A stretch of DNA of 64,000 nucleotides from Streptomyces sp. ICC1 (GTDB lineage Bacteria > Actinomycetota > Actinomycetes > Streptomycetales > Streptomycetaceae): assembly GCF_003287935.1 (NCBI RefSeq), contig NZ_CP030287.1, forward strand, positions 620,001-684,000. Reading direction: 5' to 3'. Under the pieces are notes generated by a model. It saw nothing but the letters and a program-made list of their open reading frames with translations, did not search any database and was not told the origin of the DNA. The first letter of the stretch is position 1; every line of letters starts with the position of its first letter. Shown one piece after another: positions 17,344 through 25,263 of this stretch. The position numbers and the translations under genes are program-made.

Positions 17344-20259
17344 ATGGCAACACCGCCCCCACAGAACCCGACCCGGTGGGAATACGTCGTCGGACAACTC
17401 ACCGGCTTCGCGGGCGGCAAGCGCGAGGACGTCGGGAAGGTGGGGAGCACCGGCGACCAGACCGTTCCCGGGACCGGCTGGCTGAGAGCGCACCCCAAAG
17501 CCCTCCCGCTGCTGAACGATTCCGAAGGCAATACGGAGAGCCTCCCGAACGTCGAGACCAAAGGTCCCGAGCGGGTCATCAAGTTCTACGACATCGCCCA
17601 CAAGACCAACGGGGTCGAAAAGTACTGGGAGATCACACTGGGTGTTCCCTGGAACGAGGGCGGCAACGACTTCAGCAACAAGGGGAAGGCCGGCGCCTAC
17701 GACTGGGGATACGGCGAGGCCCTCAAGTCCTTCATGGACAACGGAACCACCGCGAACCTGGATCTGGGATATGTGGGCGTCAAGGCCGTTGACGAGAAGG
17801 ACTGCGTACAACTGGCCACGATCATGGACACGGCGAAGTCGTTCGACGAGGTGCGCACCTTCTTCATCGACTACCAGAAGAAGATCGAGACCTGGTCGAA
17901 GAGCCTCGGCGGGGACGACGCCGCCTGGAAGGGCTCGGCGGCGGATGTCTTCCGTACCCTGATCCAAGGACTTGACCTCGGGTACAAGGACCTCGGCGAG
18001 GAGCTCACCGCGAACCGGGGCATAGCCAGCGTGAAGCTGGGAAACCTTCCCGCCGTCGCCTCGGACACTTCGACCGGCCGAGAGATCCTGCGTTGCGCGA
18101 AGGCCATCCACGATGCCGCGACGAAGCTGCACGAGACCTGGGAGACGTGGTCGTTCTCCAGCGAGACCCAGCCCGCCACCTTCACGCCGACGCACTTCCT
18201 CGACCTGGAGATCGACAAGGTCGTCAAGTACATCAACAGCGAGAACATCCAGAAGGTGACCCTGGACGCGCCGAACAACAAGCTCGTACAGGGCGAAGGG
18301 TTCTCCATCTACTACGAGCCGTTCGGCGACCTGACCCAGAAGGAGGCCTGGCAGAAGCTCGCACAGCAGGCCTACCTCGGCTGGGTGGCGAACCTGCTGA
18401 GCCTCGACACGGTCGCGCTCGCACAGGCCAGCGCGCTCAACAACGCCTTCGCCGACCTCAAGTACGCCACCAGCTCCTTCACCTTCAACCCGGGCTTCAC
18501 CGACCTCGCGACCAAGTACGCCGAGAACACGGCGAAGAACAAGCAGAAGGAGCTGGACGAGAAGGGCGGGGGCGACGGCGGGGAGAAGCCGCCGCCGAAG
18601 CTCGACCCGAACGGCATCGGCGGTGGCGGCGGCATCGGCGGTGGCGGCGGCATCGGCGGTGGCGGCGGTGACAAGAAGGGCAAGGTCCCCCCGCCCACCC
18701 TGGACCTCAACAACCCCGGCGGCAATCTGGGCAACGGCGGCAAGCCGCCGCCCACGCTCGGGATCAACCCGCCCGGGCTCGGTCTGGGCAACAGCGTCCG
18801 CAACCCCGACGGTTCCGTCACCGTCCGCAACCCCGACGGTTCGTACACCACGACGTACCCGGACGGACGCCAGGAGAAGACTCCCCCGGGCTCGCCCCCG
18901 CCGTTCCTCGGGATCAACCCGCCCGGCCTCGGTACCGGTCACGGGACCGCTCCGCTGAAGACGGTCAAGGGCCCGGACGGCAGCACCACCGCGTACAACC
19001 AGGACGGCTCCCGGACGGTCACGCACAAGGACGGGACCACCACCACAATCGGCCGCGACGGCACGACCACGACGGTGAACCCGGACGGCTCGACGACCGT
19101 GCTGCACAAGGACGGTAGCGAGACGGTCAGCTACCCGGACGGGACCAAGACCACGATCCGCCCGGACGGCAGCGCCGTCACGCAGTTCAAGGACGGCTCG
19201 ACGCAGGTCCGTGCCACCGACGGCACCTTGACCACCACCGATCCCGAGGGCAACAAGACCGTCAACCGCCCGGAGGCGGGGCAGACCGTTCACAACCCCG
19301 ACCGCTCGACCACGACCTTCAACAAGGACGGTTCGGCCACGACGGTCCACACCAACGGGACCAGGACCACCGTGAGTCCGAACGGAACGGTCACCACGAT
19401 CGACCCCGACGGCACGAAGACGGTCTCCCACCTCGGCAGGAACACCTCGACCATCGAGTACGCGGACGGTTCCGTGGCCAAGGTGGACAAGGACGGCACG
19501 GTCGTCACCACCTACAAGGACGGCACCTCCACCAAGCTCGGCCCGGACGGTACCTACACGACCACCGAGCCGGACGGGGACAAGAAGACCGAGCACCTGA
19601 ACCCGCTGGGCGGGAACGCGGGCGCGGAGACCAAGCACAACCCGGACGGCTCCACGACCACGAAGTACCCGGACGGCACGGTGGACCAGAAGCTCCAGGA
19701 CGGCGGCCACAAGATCACCTACCCGGACGGGCGGACGGTCACCACGGACGCCGACGGCCGGACGGTCTCGGTCACGGGCGGCCCGACGGGTCTGGGCCCG
19801 AACGGCTCCTCGGGCAGGCTCAGCGACTTCGACTACTACGACTACCCGGACGACTACCGGAAGTCGGGGTCCTCCCTGTCGGGCGGCGGCTACGGCTCGG
19901 GCGGCCCGTCCGCGCCGACCCCGCTCGGCGCCAACCCCCTGGGGCACACCCTCACCCCGCCCCCCGGCGCGGGTACGGGTACGACCGTCCCCGGAGAGCG
20001 CAACCGGGCGTCCGCGCTCAACGAGGCGGCGGCCACCCGCGGTCGCGTCGCCCAGCTCGCCGCCGAGGAGGCCGCCGCGCTGCGCCGGCCGGCCACCACC
20101 TCGGGCGGGATGCCGATGATGCCGCCGATGGGCGGCGGCATGGGCGGCGGGGGCCAGAGCACGCAGAGCGAGGAGCGCGAGCGCGCCACCTGGGTCAGCG
20201 AGGACGAAGACGTCTGGGGCACCGACGAGGGCGGCGTCTCCGCGGTGATCGGGCGGTGA
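17344..20259 (+). CDS. Large repeat protein with WXG-like AAWKG domain (probable T7SS substrate)
   Basis: This 971-aa protein has three parts. Residues 1 to about 420 are a globular, helical region with the AAWKGSAADVF motif (about residue 195), a WxG-type turn known from Streptomyces 'AAWKG family' proteins. Residues about 420-540 are a Gly/Pro linker with three copies of IGGGGG and several LGINPPGLG units. Residues about 540-815 are a run of some 20 short repeats (see separate entry). The C-terminal part has a D/Y cluster (SDFDYYDYPDDY) and helices before the acidic end. No signal peptide is present, so export would depend on T7SS. The repeat domain looks like a cell-surface beta-structure. 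The substrate role is inferred. Confidence 0.8.
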   Translation: MATPPPQNPTRWEYVVGQLTGFAGGKREDVGKVGSTGDQTVPGTGWLRAHPKALPLLNDSEGNTESLPNVETKGPERVIKFYDIAHKTNGVEKYWEITLGVPWNEGGNDFSNKGKAGAYDWGYGEALKSFMDNGTTANLDLGYVGVKAVDEKDCVQLATIMDTAKSFDEVRTFFIDYQKKIETWSKSLGGDDAAWKGSAADVFRTLIQGLDLGYKDLGEELTANRGIASVKLGNLPAVASDTSTGREILRCAKAIHDAATKLHETWETWSFSSETQPATFTPTHFLDLEIDKVVKYINSENIQKVTLDAPNNKLVQGEGFSIYYEPFGDLTQKEAWQKLAQQAYLGWVANLLSLDTVALAQASALNNAFADLKYATSSFTFNPGFTDLATKYAENTAKNKQKELDEKGGGDGGEKPPPKLDPNGIGGGGGIGGGGGIGGGGGDKKGKVPPPTLDLNNPGGNLGNGGKPPPTLGINPPGLGLGNSVRNPDGSVTVRNPDGSYTTTYPDGRQEKTPPGSPPPFLGINPPGLGTGHGTAPLKTVKGPDGSTTAYNQDGSRTVTHKDGTTTTIGRDGTTTTVNPDGSTTVLHKDGSETVSYPDGTKTTIRPDGSAVTQFKDGSTQVRATDGTLTTTDPEGNKTVNRPEAGQTVHNPDRSTTTFNKDGSATTVHTNGTRTTVSPNGTVTTIDPDGTKTVSHLGRNTSTIEYADGSVAKVDKDGTVVTTYKDGTSTKLGPDGTYTTTEPDGDKKTEHLNPLGGNAGAETKHNPDGSTTTKYPDGTVDQKLQDGGHKITYPDGRTVTTDADGRTVSVTGGPTGLGPNGSSGRLSDFDYYDYPDDYRKSGSSLSGGGYGSGGPSAPTPLGANPLGHTLTPPPGAGTGTTVPGERNRASALNEAAATRGRVAQLAAEEAAALRRPATTSGGMPMMPPMGGGMGGGGQSTQSEERERATWVSEDEDVWGTDEGGVSAVIGR
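18955..19790 (+). repeat. Tandem 'T-x-x-x-x-D-G' peptide repeats in the T7SS repeat protein
   Basis: About 20 degenerate units of 12-14 residues follow one another, each centred on D-G-(S/T) followed by two to four Thr, e.g. NPDGSTTVLHKDGSETV, HKDGTTTTIGRDGTTTTV. Nearly every unit has the order [Y/N/H/R]-x-D-G-[ST]-x-T-[TV]. The regularity suggests a beta-solenoid or beta-ribbon resembling YD/RHS-like or T-rich surface repeats. DNA repeats are diverged at third positions, so the array is old rather than newly amplified. Confidence 0.75.
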
Positions 20260-20347
20260 ACCCGGCCGGTGGGAAAGCCGTCGAGGGACGAGGGACGGTC
20301 TCCGACCGCTCCCGGTACGCAGCACGCGAACGAGGAGGGACGCAGGG

Positions 20348-20851
20348 ATGAGCAATCCCCTGGAAGAACGGCTGGCGGAGGCGCTGGCGGAGTTCGAGGA
20401 GACCCGGGGCCGCCTGGACGCCGCCGCGGCGGAGGCGGCCGCGATATCCGTGACGGTCACCGCCAAGGACCGCGCGGTGGAGGCGACGGTCGGGGCTCAG
20501 GGCGAGCTGACGGGCCTGCGCTTCCCCACCTCGCGGTACCGCACGATGGCTCCGGCGGAGCTGGCGAACGTGGTGATGACCACCATCGCCTCGGCCCGCG
20601 CCCAGGCCGCCTCCCAACTGCTCGACGTGTACCGGCCCTTCGGGCCCATTCCCGGGCTGTCCGCGGACGCGCCGGGCGGCTTCGGGCCGGTGGACTGGGA
20701 GGACCTGTTCGCGCCGCTGCGCGAGGACGCGGACCTGGTGGTCCCCTCCTCCCGCTCGGCCACCGCCTCTTCTTCCGGCGGGGCCCTGCTGGACGAGCTG
20801 GTGGACGACGAGGACGGCGGGACGGGCACGGCGGCGGGGGCGGGCCGGTGA
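20348..20851 (+). CDS. YbaB/EbfC-like protein in T7SS locus
   Basis: This 167-aa protein starts with a helix (LEERLAEALAEFEETRGRLD), then a beta-rich core (ISVTVTAKDRAVEATVGAQGELTGL) and a second helix (PAELANVVMTTIASARAQAA). This is the YbaB/EbfC fold. Members of this family recur next to actinobacterial ESX loci and some are called EspB-like or ESX-associated, although classic YbaB binds DNA. The acidic C-terminal tail is disordered. The stop overlaps the next gene's GTG by four bases (GTGA), which indicates coupled translation with the WXG100-like gene. Confidence 0.8.
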   Translation: MSNPLEERLAEALAEFEETRGRLDAAAAEAAAISVTVTAKDRAVEATVGAQGELTGLRFPTSRYRTMAPAELANVVMTTIASARAQAASQLLDVYRPFGPIPGLSADAPGGFGPVDWEDLFAPLREDADLVVPSSRSATASSSGGALLDELVDDEDGGTGTAAGAGR

Positions 20852-21168
20852 GCGAACTCGACGTCGACAGCGAGGGCCTGGACAAGAGCGGCCAGGCCGT
20901 GAAGGACGTGGGCAGCGTGCTGAAGGTGGCCCGCGACGAGTACATGGACAAGATCACCAGCTATCGCGGCTGTTGGGGCACGGGCGAGTTCGGCGAGGCC
21001 TTCGCCAAGAAGTACTACCAGGGCCTCGGTCCCGTCGTGGACGGGACCGCGGCGCTCGTCGAGGCCCTCGAAGCGAGCGGCCAGAGCCTCGGCGACACCT
21101 CCAAGAAGTTCAAGAAGACCCAGCAGGACGTCATCGACCACGTCAACAACCCCACGAAGAAGCGCTGA
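20848..21168 (+). CDS. WXG100-like protein
   Basis: This 106-aa protein starts at GTG 20848, overlapping the YbaB-like stop. Two helices flank the turn CWGTGEFGEAF, a W-x-G motif. The N-terminal helix spans roughly residues 3-45 and the C-terminal one 50-100, ending in a Lys-rich tail. It resembles the WXG100 partner encoded immediately before LXG/CpnT-type toxins, where it would pair with the toxin's N-terminal domain for export. The next gene is exactly such a protein, six bases downstream. Confidence 0.8.
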   Translation: MSELDVDSEGLDKSGQAVKDVGSVLKVARDEYMDKITSYRGCWGTGEFGEAFAKKYYQGLGPVVDGTAALVEALEASGQSLGDTSKKFKKTQQDVIDHVNNPTKKR

Positions 21169-21174
21169 GCCTCC

Positions 21175-22113
21175 ATGTCGCTGCAGTTTCCCCCCGAGTG
21201 CGCCTGGCTGTTCGCCGCCCTGACCGGTGAGATCCCTCCGGACGGTGACGAGGACAAGCTGTTCGCCCTCGCCGAGGCGCACAAGGGGCTGCACGGGAAA
21301 CTGAACGGTGAGGTCCAGCAGCAGGTGGCCGACGCCCTCGGCTACACGAAGAAGAACTTCGAGGGCAGCGCCGCCGAGATGTACCAGGAGGCGATGAAGT
21401 CCTTCCTCGGCGGCCAGAAGGGGCTCGACTACTTCAACTCCGTGACCGAACAGGCGGAGTTGATCGCCTCCTTCACCCGCAAGAGCGCGACCCAGCTCCA
21501 GTACACCAAGTACATGATCATCGCTCAGCTGGTGGAGCTGCTGGTCGAGGCCGCGGTGGCATTGGCGCTGTCCTTCTTCTTCGGCGCGTCCATCGGCGCG
21601 TACCTGCAGAAGCAGGCCATCGTCCGGCTGATCATCCGCACCCGGCTGGGGCGGATGATCGTCGCGCTGCTGATGCACGAGATCATCAACGTCGGCATGG
21701 GCGTGGTCATGGACGCGCTCAGCCAGTGGACGCAGCTGAACCAGGGCACCCGCGACGAGTGGGACAGCGAGCTCACCAAGAACGCGGCGCTCTCCGGGGC
21801 CGTACAGGGCGCGCTGGCGGGTCCCTTCCAGGCCCTGGGCGGCCTGTTCAGCAAGCTCCTGTCGAAGATGTTCGGCGACGACGCCGGACGGAAGATCGGC
21901 AAGCAGCTCGACGACGTCCTGCCGCCGCCCAAGGGCCTCGGCGACGGCGCGGGCAAGAACCTGGGCAAAAAGGGCGGCGACCTCGCACTGCCCCCGCCCA
22001 AGCCCAAGGCCGGTGACGACGTCGCTCCGCCGCCCCCGCCCAAGCCCAAGGCGGGCGACGGCGTCACCGGCGCGGTGGGGGTGTGCGGGGGCTTCAGGGG
22101 GCGAGCTGGGTGA
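21175..22113 (+). CDS. CpnT-like T7SS toxin N-terminal region, truncated at ars island border
   Basis: This 312-aa protein opens with LQFPPECAWLFAALTGEIPP and a helical WXG100-like domain as in the N-terminal part of CpnT-type polymorphic toxins. A strongly hydrophobic stretch follows (AQLVELLVEAAVALALSFFFGASIGAYL), then a linker with repeated PPPKPKAGD units. In full-length relatives the Pro-rich linker leads to a variable C-terminal toxin. Here the frame runs only about 17 residues past the linker, into GAVGVCGGFRGRAG, and overlaps the 3' end of the opposite-strand arsC. The toxin domain is therefore missing, most likely removed when the arsenic island joined at about 22070-22095. Family assignment is moderate, truncation strong. 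Confidence 0.75.
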   Translation: MSLQFPPECAWLFAALTGEIPPDGDEDKLFALAEAHKGLHGKLNGEVQQQVADALGYTKKNFEGSAAEMYQEAMKSFLGGQKGLDYFNSVTEQAELIASFTRKSATQLQYTKYMIIAQLVELLVEAAVALALSFFFGASIGAYLQKQAIVRLIIRTRLGRMIVALLMHEIINVGMGVVMDALSQWTQLNQGTRDEWDSELTKNAALSGAVQGALAGPFQALGGLFSKLLSKMFGDDAGRKIGKQLDDVLPPPKGLGDGAGKNLGKKGGDLALPPPKPKAGDDVAPPPPPKPKAGDGVTGAVGVCGGFRGRAG

Positions 22114-22703
22114 GGAGCTCGCTGATGTGGGCGTCGATGGCGTCGCGGATGTTTCGTACGACGGCGATCGGTGCGCCGTCGGGGTCGGCGACGGGCCAGT
22201 CGAGGTAGCGGCGGCCGGGCACGACGGGGCAGGCGTCGCCGCAGCCCATCGTGATCACGATGTCGGCGGCCTCGACGACTTCCGAGGTCAAAGGCTTGGG
22301 GTAGGCGTCGAGAAGGTCCGCGCCCGCCTCGGTGAGGGCCTGGGCGATGCGCGGCTCCACCTCGTCGGCGGGGTGGGTGCCCGCTGAGGAGACGGTGACG
22401 CGTTCGCCCGCTCGGTGGTGCGAGGAGGGCGGCGGCCATCTGGGAGCGGCCCGCGTTGTGGCTGCACACGAACAGGACTCGCGTCGGGCCGCTCGTCAGC
22501 CCTTGGGTGTGGGCGAGGGCGTCCAGGCGCTCGGCGGTCAGCCGTTCCGCCAGCACGACCACGTGCGTACGGATCCGGGCGTGCTCGGCGAGCAGGCCCA
22601 GCACGGTTTCCGGCGCGAAGCGGCCGGCGTACCGGGTGGCGAGGCGGGCAGCCCCCGCGGCCAGGCGTTCGTCCGGCAGGAGGGGTGAGGAGGGCGTGGG
22701 CAT
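22094..22703 (-). pseudogene. arsC: arsC arsenate reductase, frameshifted
   Basis: The ATG at 22703 follows an agga ribosome-binding site. The first frame gives an N-terminal three-helix bundle (LLPDERLAAGAARLATRYAG) and the low-molecular-weight phosphatase active-site loop VLFVCSHNAGRSQMAAALL (C-x5-R). A single-base loss near 22420 then shifts the frame; the second frame continues with VEPRIAQALTEAGADLLDAYP, ITMGCGDACPVVPGRRYLDW to a stop at 22094. Restoring one base would give a normal ArsC fused to its N-terminal helical domain, the type that uses mycothiol or thioredoxin. As read, the protein would be truncated and inactive; a sequencing error cannot be excluded. Confidence 0.8.
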
Positions 22704-22757
22704 GGCGATCCTGTTCAAAGGAGCCAATAAAGTCAGCTCACGCTGGTGTCAGCCCCA

Positions 22758-22777
22758 GCTGATGTGACAGTATCAGC
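22758..22777. promoter_or_regulatory. Candidate ArsR operator in front of arsR and arsC
   Basis: An inverted repeat gctgat-8 nt-atcagc lies three bases before the arsR ATG, and further half sites (gatg, catgatg) flank it. It sits in the 76-bp gap between the divergent arsC and arsR genes. It is built from the same atcag/ctgat half sites as the palindromes before acr3, as expected if one ArsR controls both promoters. Confidence 0.5.
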
Positions 22778-22779
22778 AC

Positions 22780-23094
22780 ATGATGACGTCAGTCGACACT
22801 GAACTGATCCGAGTCCTGGCAGACCCCCTCAGGCTTCAGATCGTGACCCTGCTCTCCCGCGAGACGCTGTGCACCACGCACCTCGTGGAAGAGACCGGCG
22901 CCAAGCAGACCAACCTCTCCAACCACCTGAAGGTGCTCAGAGAGGCCGGGGTCGTGGAGACCGAACCGTGCGGCCGATTCATCTACTACAAGCTCCGCCC
23001 GGAAGTCATCGAGGCCCTCGCCGGTCAGTTCGCCGGGCTCGCGCAGGCCGCGCGTGCCACTTCCGAAGCGAACATCAAGCGGTCCTGCCCATAG
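22780..23094 (+). CDS. arsR: ArsR/SmtB-family arsenic repressor
   Basis: This 104-aa winged-helix repressor has the standard fold (LIRVLADPLRLQIVTLLSRE, then KQTNLSNHLKVLREAGVVET as recognition helix and wing). Cys residues at ETLCTTHL and TEPCGRF, plus a C-terminal SCP, could bind As(III). Family members leave the operator when arsenite binds. It is divergent from arsC and followed 35 bp later by the aquaglyceroporin gene, so it is the first gene of an arsR-aqp-arsO operon. ATG 22780 and ATG 22783 are both possible starts. Confidence 0.92.
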   Translation: MMTSVDTELIRVLADPLRLQIVTLLSRETLCTTHLVEETGAKQTNLSNHLKVLREAGVVETEPCGRFIYYKLRPEVIEALAGQFAGLAQAARATSEANIKRSCP

Positions 23095-23128
23095 TCCGCT
23101 TTGCCCCTCACCTGCCCGAGGAGAACCG

Positions 23129-23923
23129 TTGTCCGTCACCGAGCCCGTCGCCGACGCGCCCGCAGCGGTAACCGCGATACCCGCCGACGCGCCCCAGCCC
23201 GCACCCGGCGCGAGCCCGCCCGCCATTCCGCTGGTGGCCCGCGCGGCAGCCGAACTCGTCGGAACGGCCGCGCTGGTCGCGATCGCCGTCGGGTCCGGCA
23301 TCCAGGCAACGAAGCTCACCCAGGACGTCGCGCTGCAGCTGCTGGCCAACTCCACCGCCACGGTCTTCGGCCTCGGCGTCCTGATCGCCCTCCTCGGCCC
23401 GGTCTCTGGAGCCCACTTCAACCCGGCGGTCAGCCTCGCCGAGTGGTGGACCACCCGCCGCACCGGCGGCGGAGTCACCGCCCGCGAGCTGGCCGCCTAC
23501 GTGCCCGCCCAGATCACCGGCGCCATCGCGGGGGCGATCCTGGCCGACGCGATGTTCAGCGAGCCCCTGGTGAAGTGGGCGACCCACGACCGCTCGGCCG
23601 GGAACCTGCTGCTCGGCGAGGTTGTCGCTACCGCCGGTCTGGTCGTGCTGATCTTCGGCCTGGCCCGCACCGACCGGCTGCGCTTCGCACCCGTCGCGGT
23701 CGCCTCGTACATCGGCGCCGCGTACTGGTTCACCTCCTCCACCTCCTTCGCCAACCCGGCCGTCACGATTGGCCGCGCCTTCACGGATACCTTCGCGGGC
23801 ATCGCTCCCGCCTCGGTTCCGGCGTTCGTCGGCGTGCAGCTCGTGGGCGCGGTGGTGGGCCTGGCCCTGGTGGCGCTCATCTTCATGCGAGGCACGACGG
23901 ACACCGGAGTGCCCGCGGCATGA
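23129..23923 (+). CDS. MIP-family aquaglyceroporin of the arsenic operon
   Basis: This 264-aa channel starts at TTG 23129 behind gaggaga. Two NPA boxes are present (GAHFNPAVSLAEWW and SFANPAVTIGRAF) with six membrane helices. In ars operons such channels (AqpS) let arsenite made inside the cell flow out down its gradient, working with ArsC. Here arsC is frameshifted, so the channel may be redundant or act on As(III) from another reductase. The N-terminal 25 residues are Pro/Ala-rich and likely cytoplasmic. The stop overlaps the next ATG (ATGA). Confidence 0.9.
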   Translation: MSVTEPVADAPAAVTAIPADAPQPAPGASPPAIPLVARAAAELVGTAALVAIAVGSGIQATKLTQDVALQLLANSTATVFGLGVLIALLGPVSGAHFNPAVSLAEWWTTRRTGGGVTARELAAYVPAQITGAIAGAILADAMFSEPLVKWATHDRSAGNLLLGEVVATAGLVVLIFGLARTDRLRFAPVAVASYIGAAYWFTSSTSFANPAVTIGRAFTDTFAGIAPASVPAFVGVQLVGAVVGLALVALIFMRGTTDTGVPAA

Positions 23924-24978
23924 CGCGGCACGCGGATGTGGTGGTGATCGGCGGCGGCCAAGCAGGGCTCGCCGCCGGCTACCACCTGCGTCGTCTGGGC
24001 ATCGAGTTCGTCATCCTCGACGCCCAGACGGCGCCCGGCGGGGCCTGGCAGCACACCTGGGAATCCCTGCACCTGTTCTCCCCGGCCGCCTACTCCTCCC
24101 TGCCGGGCCGCTTCATGCCCGCGCAGGAGGGTGAGTTCTACCCTGACGCCGCGCACGTGGTCTCGTACCTCGCGGACTACGAGAAGCGGTACGAGCTTCC
24201 CGTCCAGCGGGGTGTGTGGGTCGATGCCGTCCACCGCGATGGCGACTTCCTGCGTGTGGAGACCGACTGCGGTGACTGGCGGGCCCGCGCGGTCATCAGC
24301 GCCACCGGAACCTGGACCCGTCCGTTCCTGCCCGCTGTTGCGGGCCGGCGCGAGTTCGAGGGACGCCAGCTTCACACCGTGCAGTACCGCAGCCCGGCCG
24401 AGTTCGCCGGTCAGCGTGTGATCGTGGTGGGCGGCGGGAACTCCGGAGCCCAGATCGCCGCCGACCTCGCGCCCACCACCGCGCTGACCTGGGTCACCCA
24501 GCGCCCGCCCCGCTACCTCGCCGACGACATCGACGGCCGGGCGCTCTTCGATGCCGCCACCGCCCGCCGCCAGGCACTCGACGCGGGCCGCACCGACACC
24601 GGCGGTGTCGCCTCCCTCGGCGACATCGTGGCCGTGCCCCCGGTCCGCGCCGCCCGCGACGCCGGACTCCTGGCAGCGAAGCCGATGTTCACCCGCCTCA
24701 CCGCCACCGGTGTGGAATGGGTCGACGGCGCCAGGGCCGTAGCCGACGCGGTCATCTGGTGCACCGGCTTCCGCCCCGCTCTCGCGCACTTCGCCTCTCT
24801 GCGCCTGCGGGGCACCCGCGGCCACATCTCCACCGCCGGCACCCGCGCCGTCGATGAGCCGCGCCTGCACTTGCTCGGCTACGGAGACTGGACCGGCCCC
24901 GCCTCCGCCACCCTCATCGGTGTCGGGCGCCCCGCCCGCGACTCCCCCCGCGAGGTCGCCGAGCTGCTGGGCCGCTGA
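23920..24978 (+). CDS. arsO: ArsO-like flavin-dependent monooxygenase
   Basis: This 352-aa protein starts at ATG 23920 within the ATGA overlap. Rossmann motifs are clear: FAD-binding VVVIGGGQAGLAAGYHLRRL at the N-terminus and NAD(P)-binding VIVVGGGNSGAQIAADLAP around residue 165. The motif ATGTWTRPF fits group-B flavoprotein monooxygenases. Members next to arsR and aqp genes are annotated ArsO; their exact arsenical substrate is not settled. It is the last gene of the arsR operon and is followed by a strong hairpin. Confidence 0.85.
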   Translation: MTRHADVVVIGGGQAGLAAGYHLRRLGIEFVILDAQTAPGGAWQHTWESLHLFSPAAYSSLPGRFMPAQEGEFYPDAAHVVSYLADYEKRYELPVQRGVWVDAVHRDGDFLRVETDCGDWRARAVISATGTWTRPFLPAVAGRREFEGRQLHTVQYRSPAEFAGQRVIVVGGGNSGAQIAADLAPTTALTWVTQRPPRYLADDIDGRALFDAATARRQALDAGRTDTGGVASLGDIVAVPPVRAARDAGLLAAKPMFTRLTATGVEWVDGARAVADAVIWCTGFRPALAHFASLRLRGTRGHISTAGTRAVDEPRLHLLGYGDWTGPASATLIGVGRPARDSPREVAELLGR

Positions 24979-24985
24979 ACCGACA

Positions 24986-25041
24986 CGGCAGATGGCAGGG
25001 AACCCCACCGGATCGTTGGTGGGGTTCCCTGCCATCTGCCG
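24986..25041. terminator. Strong bidirectional hairpin terminator
   Basis: Perfect 24-bp arms (24986-25009 and 25018-25041) flank an 8-nt loop, ggatcgtt. It lies between the arsO stop and the convergent small-protein gene that ends at 25063, so it serves both operons. There is no U-tract, as is usual for actinobacterial hairpin terminators. Confidence 0.85.
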
Positions 25042-25062
25042 TGGAGGCGGCCGGTACGCGGA

Positions 25063-25212
25063 TCAGCTGTCGGAGTCGGAGCGGGATTCGGCGCGCTGCT
25101 GCTGGGGGACGGTCTCGTCCTCTTCGATGATCTGGACGTCGCAGCAGTCGGAGGCGGGCTTGTTGTCGGACTTGCCGAAGAGCTTGACGAAGAGGCCGGT
25201 CTTGGTGCTCAT
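25063..25212 (-). CDS. Small acidic protein with vicinal cysteines, ars-linked
   Basis: This 49-aa protein starts MSTKTGLFVKLFGKSDNKP and continues ASDCCDVQIIEEDETVPQ. A ggagac ribosome-binding site precedes the ATG at 25212. The adjacent Cys-Cys pair in an acidic context could bind As(III) or another thiophilic metal. It lies 51 bp downstream of the permease gene on the same strand and is probably co-transcribed with it. Small proteins of this kind recur next to ArsP-type permeases in actinobacteria, but no function is established. The reading frame, ribosome-binding site and GC pattern support a real gene. Confidence 0.7.
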   Translation of the reverse strand: MSTKTGLFVKLFGKSDNKPASDCCDVQIIEEDETVPQQQRAESRSDSDS

Positions 25213-25263
25213 GAGGTCTGTCTCCTGGACGGGGTTGAAGGGAAGCAGGGTCTGCGGGCTTGG

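Noticed and set aside
17281..20466. 1061-aa minus-strand frame over the T7SS repeat protein
   Set aside because: It mirrors the plus-strand D-G repeats as VRV/GDR-rich strings. No start signal or family similarity.
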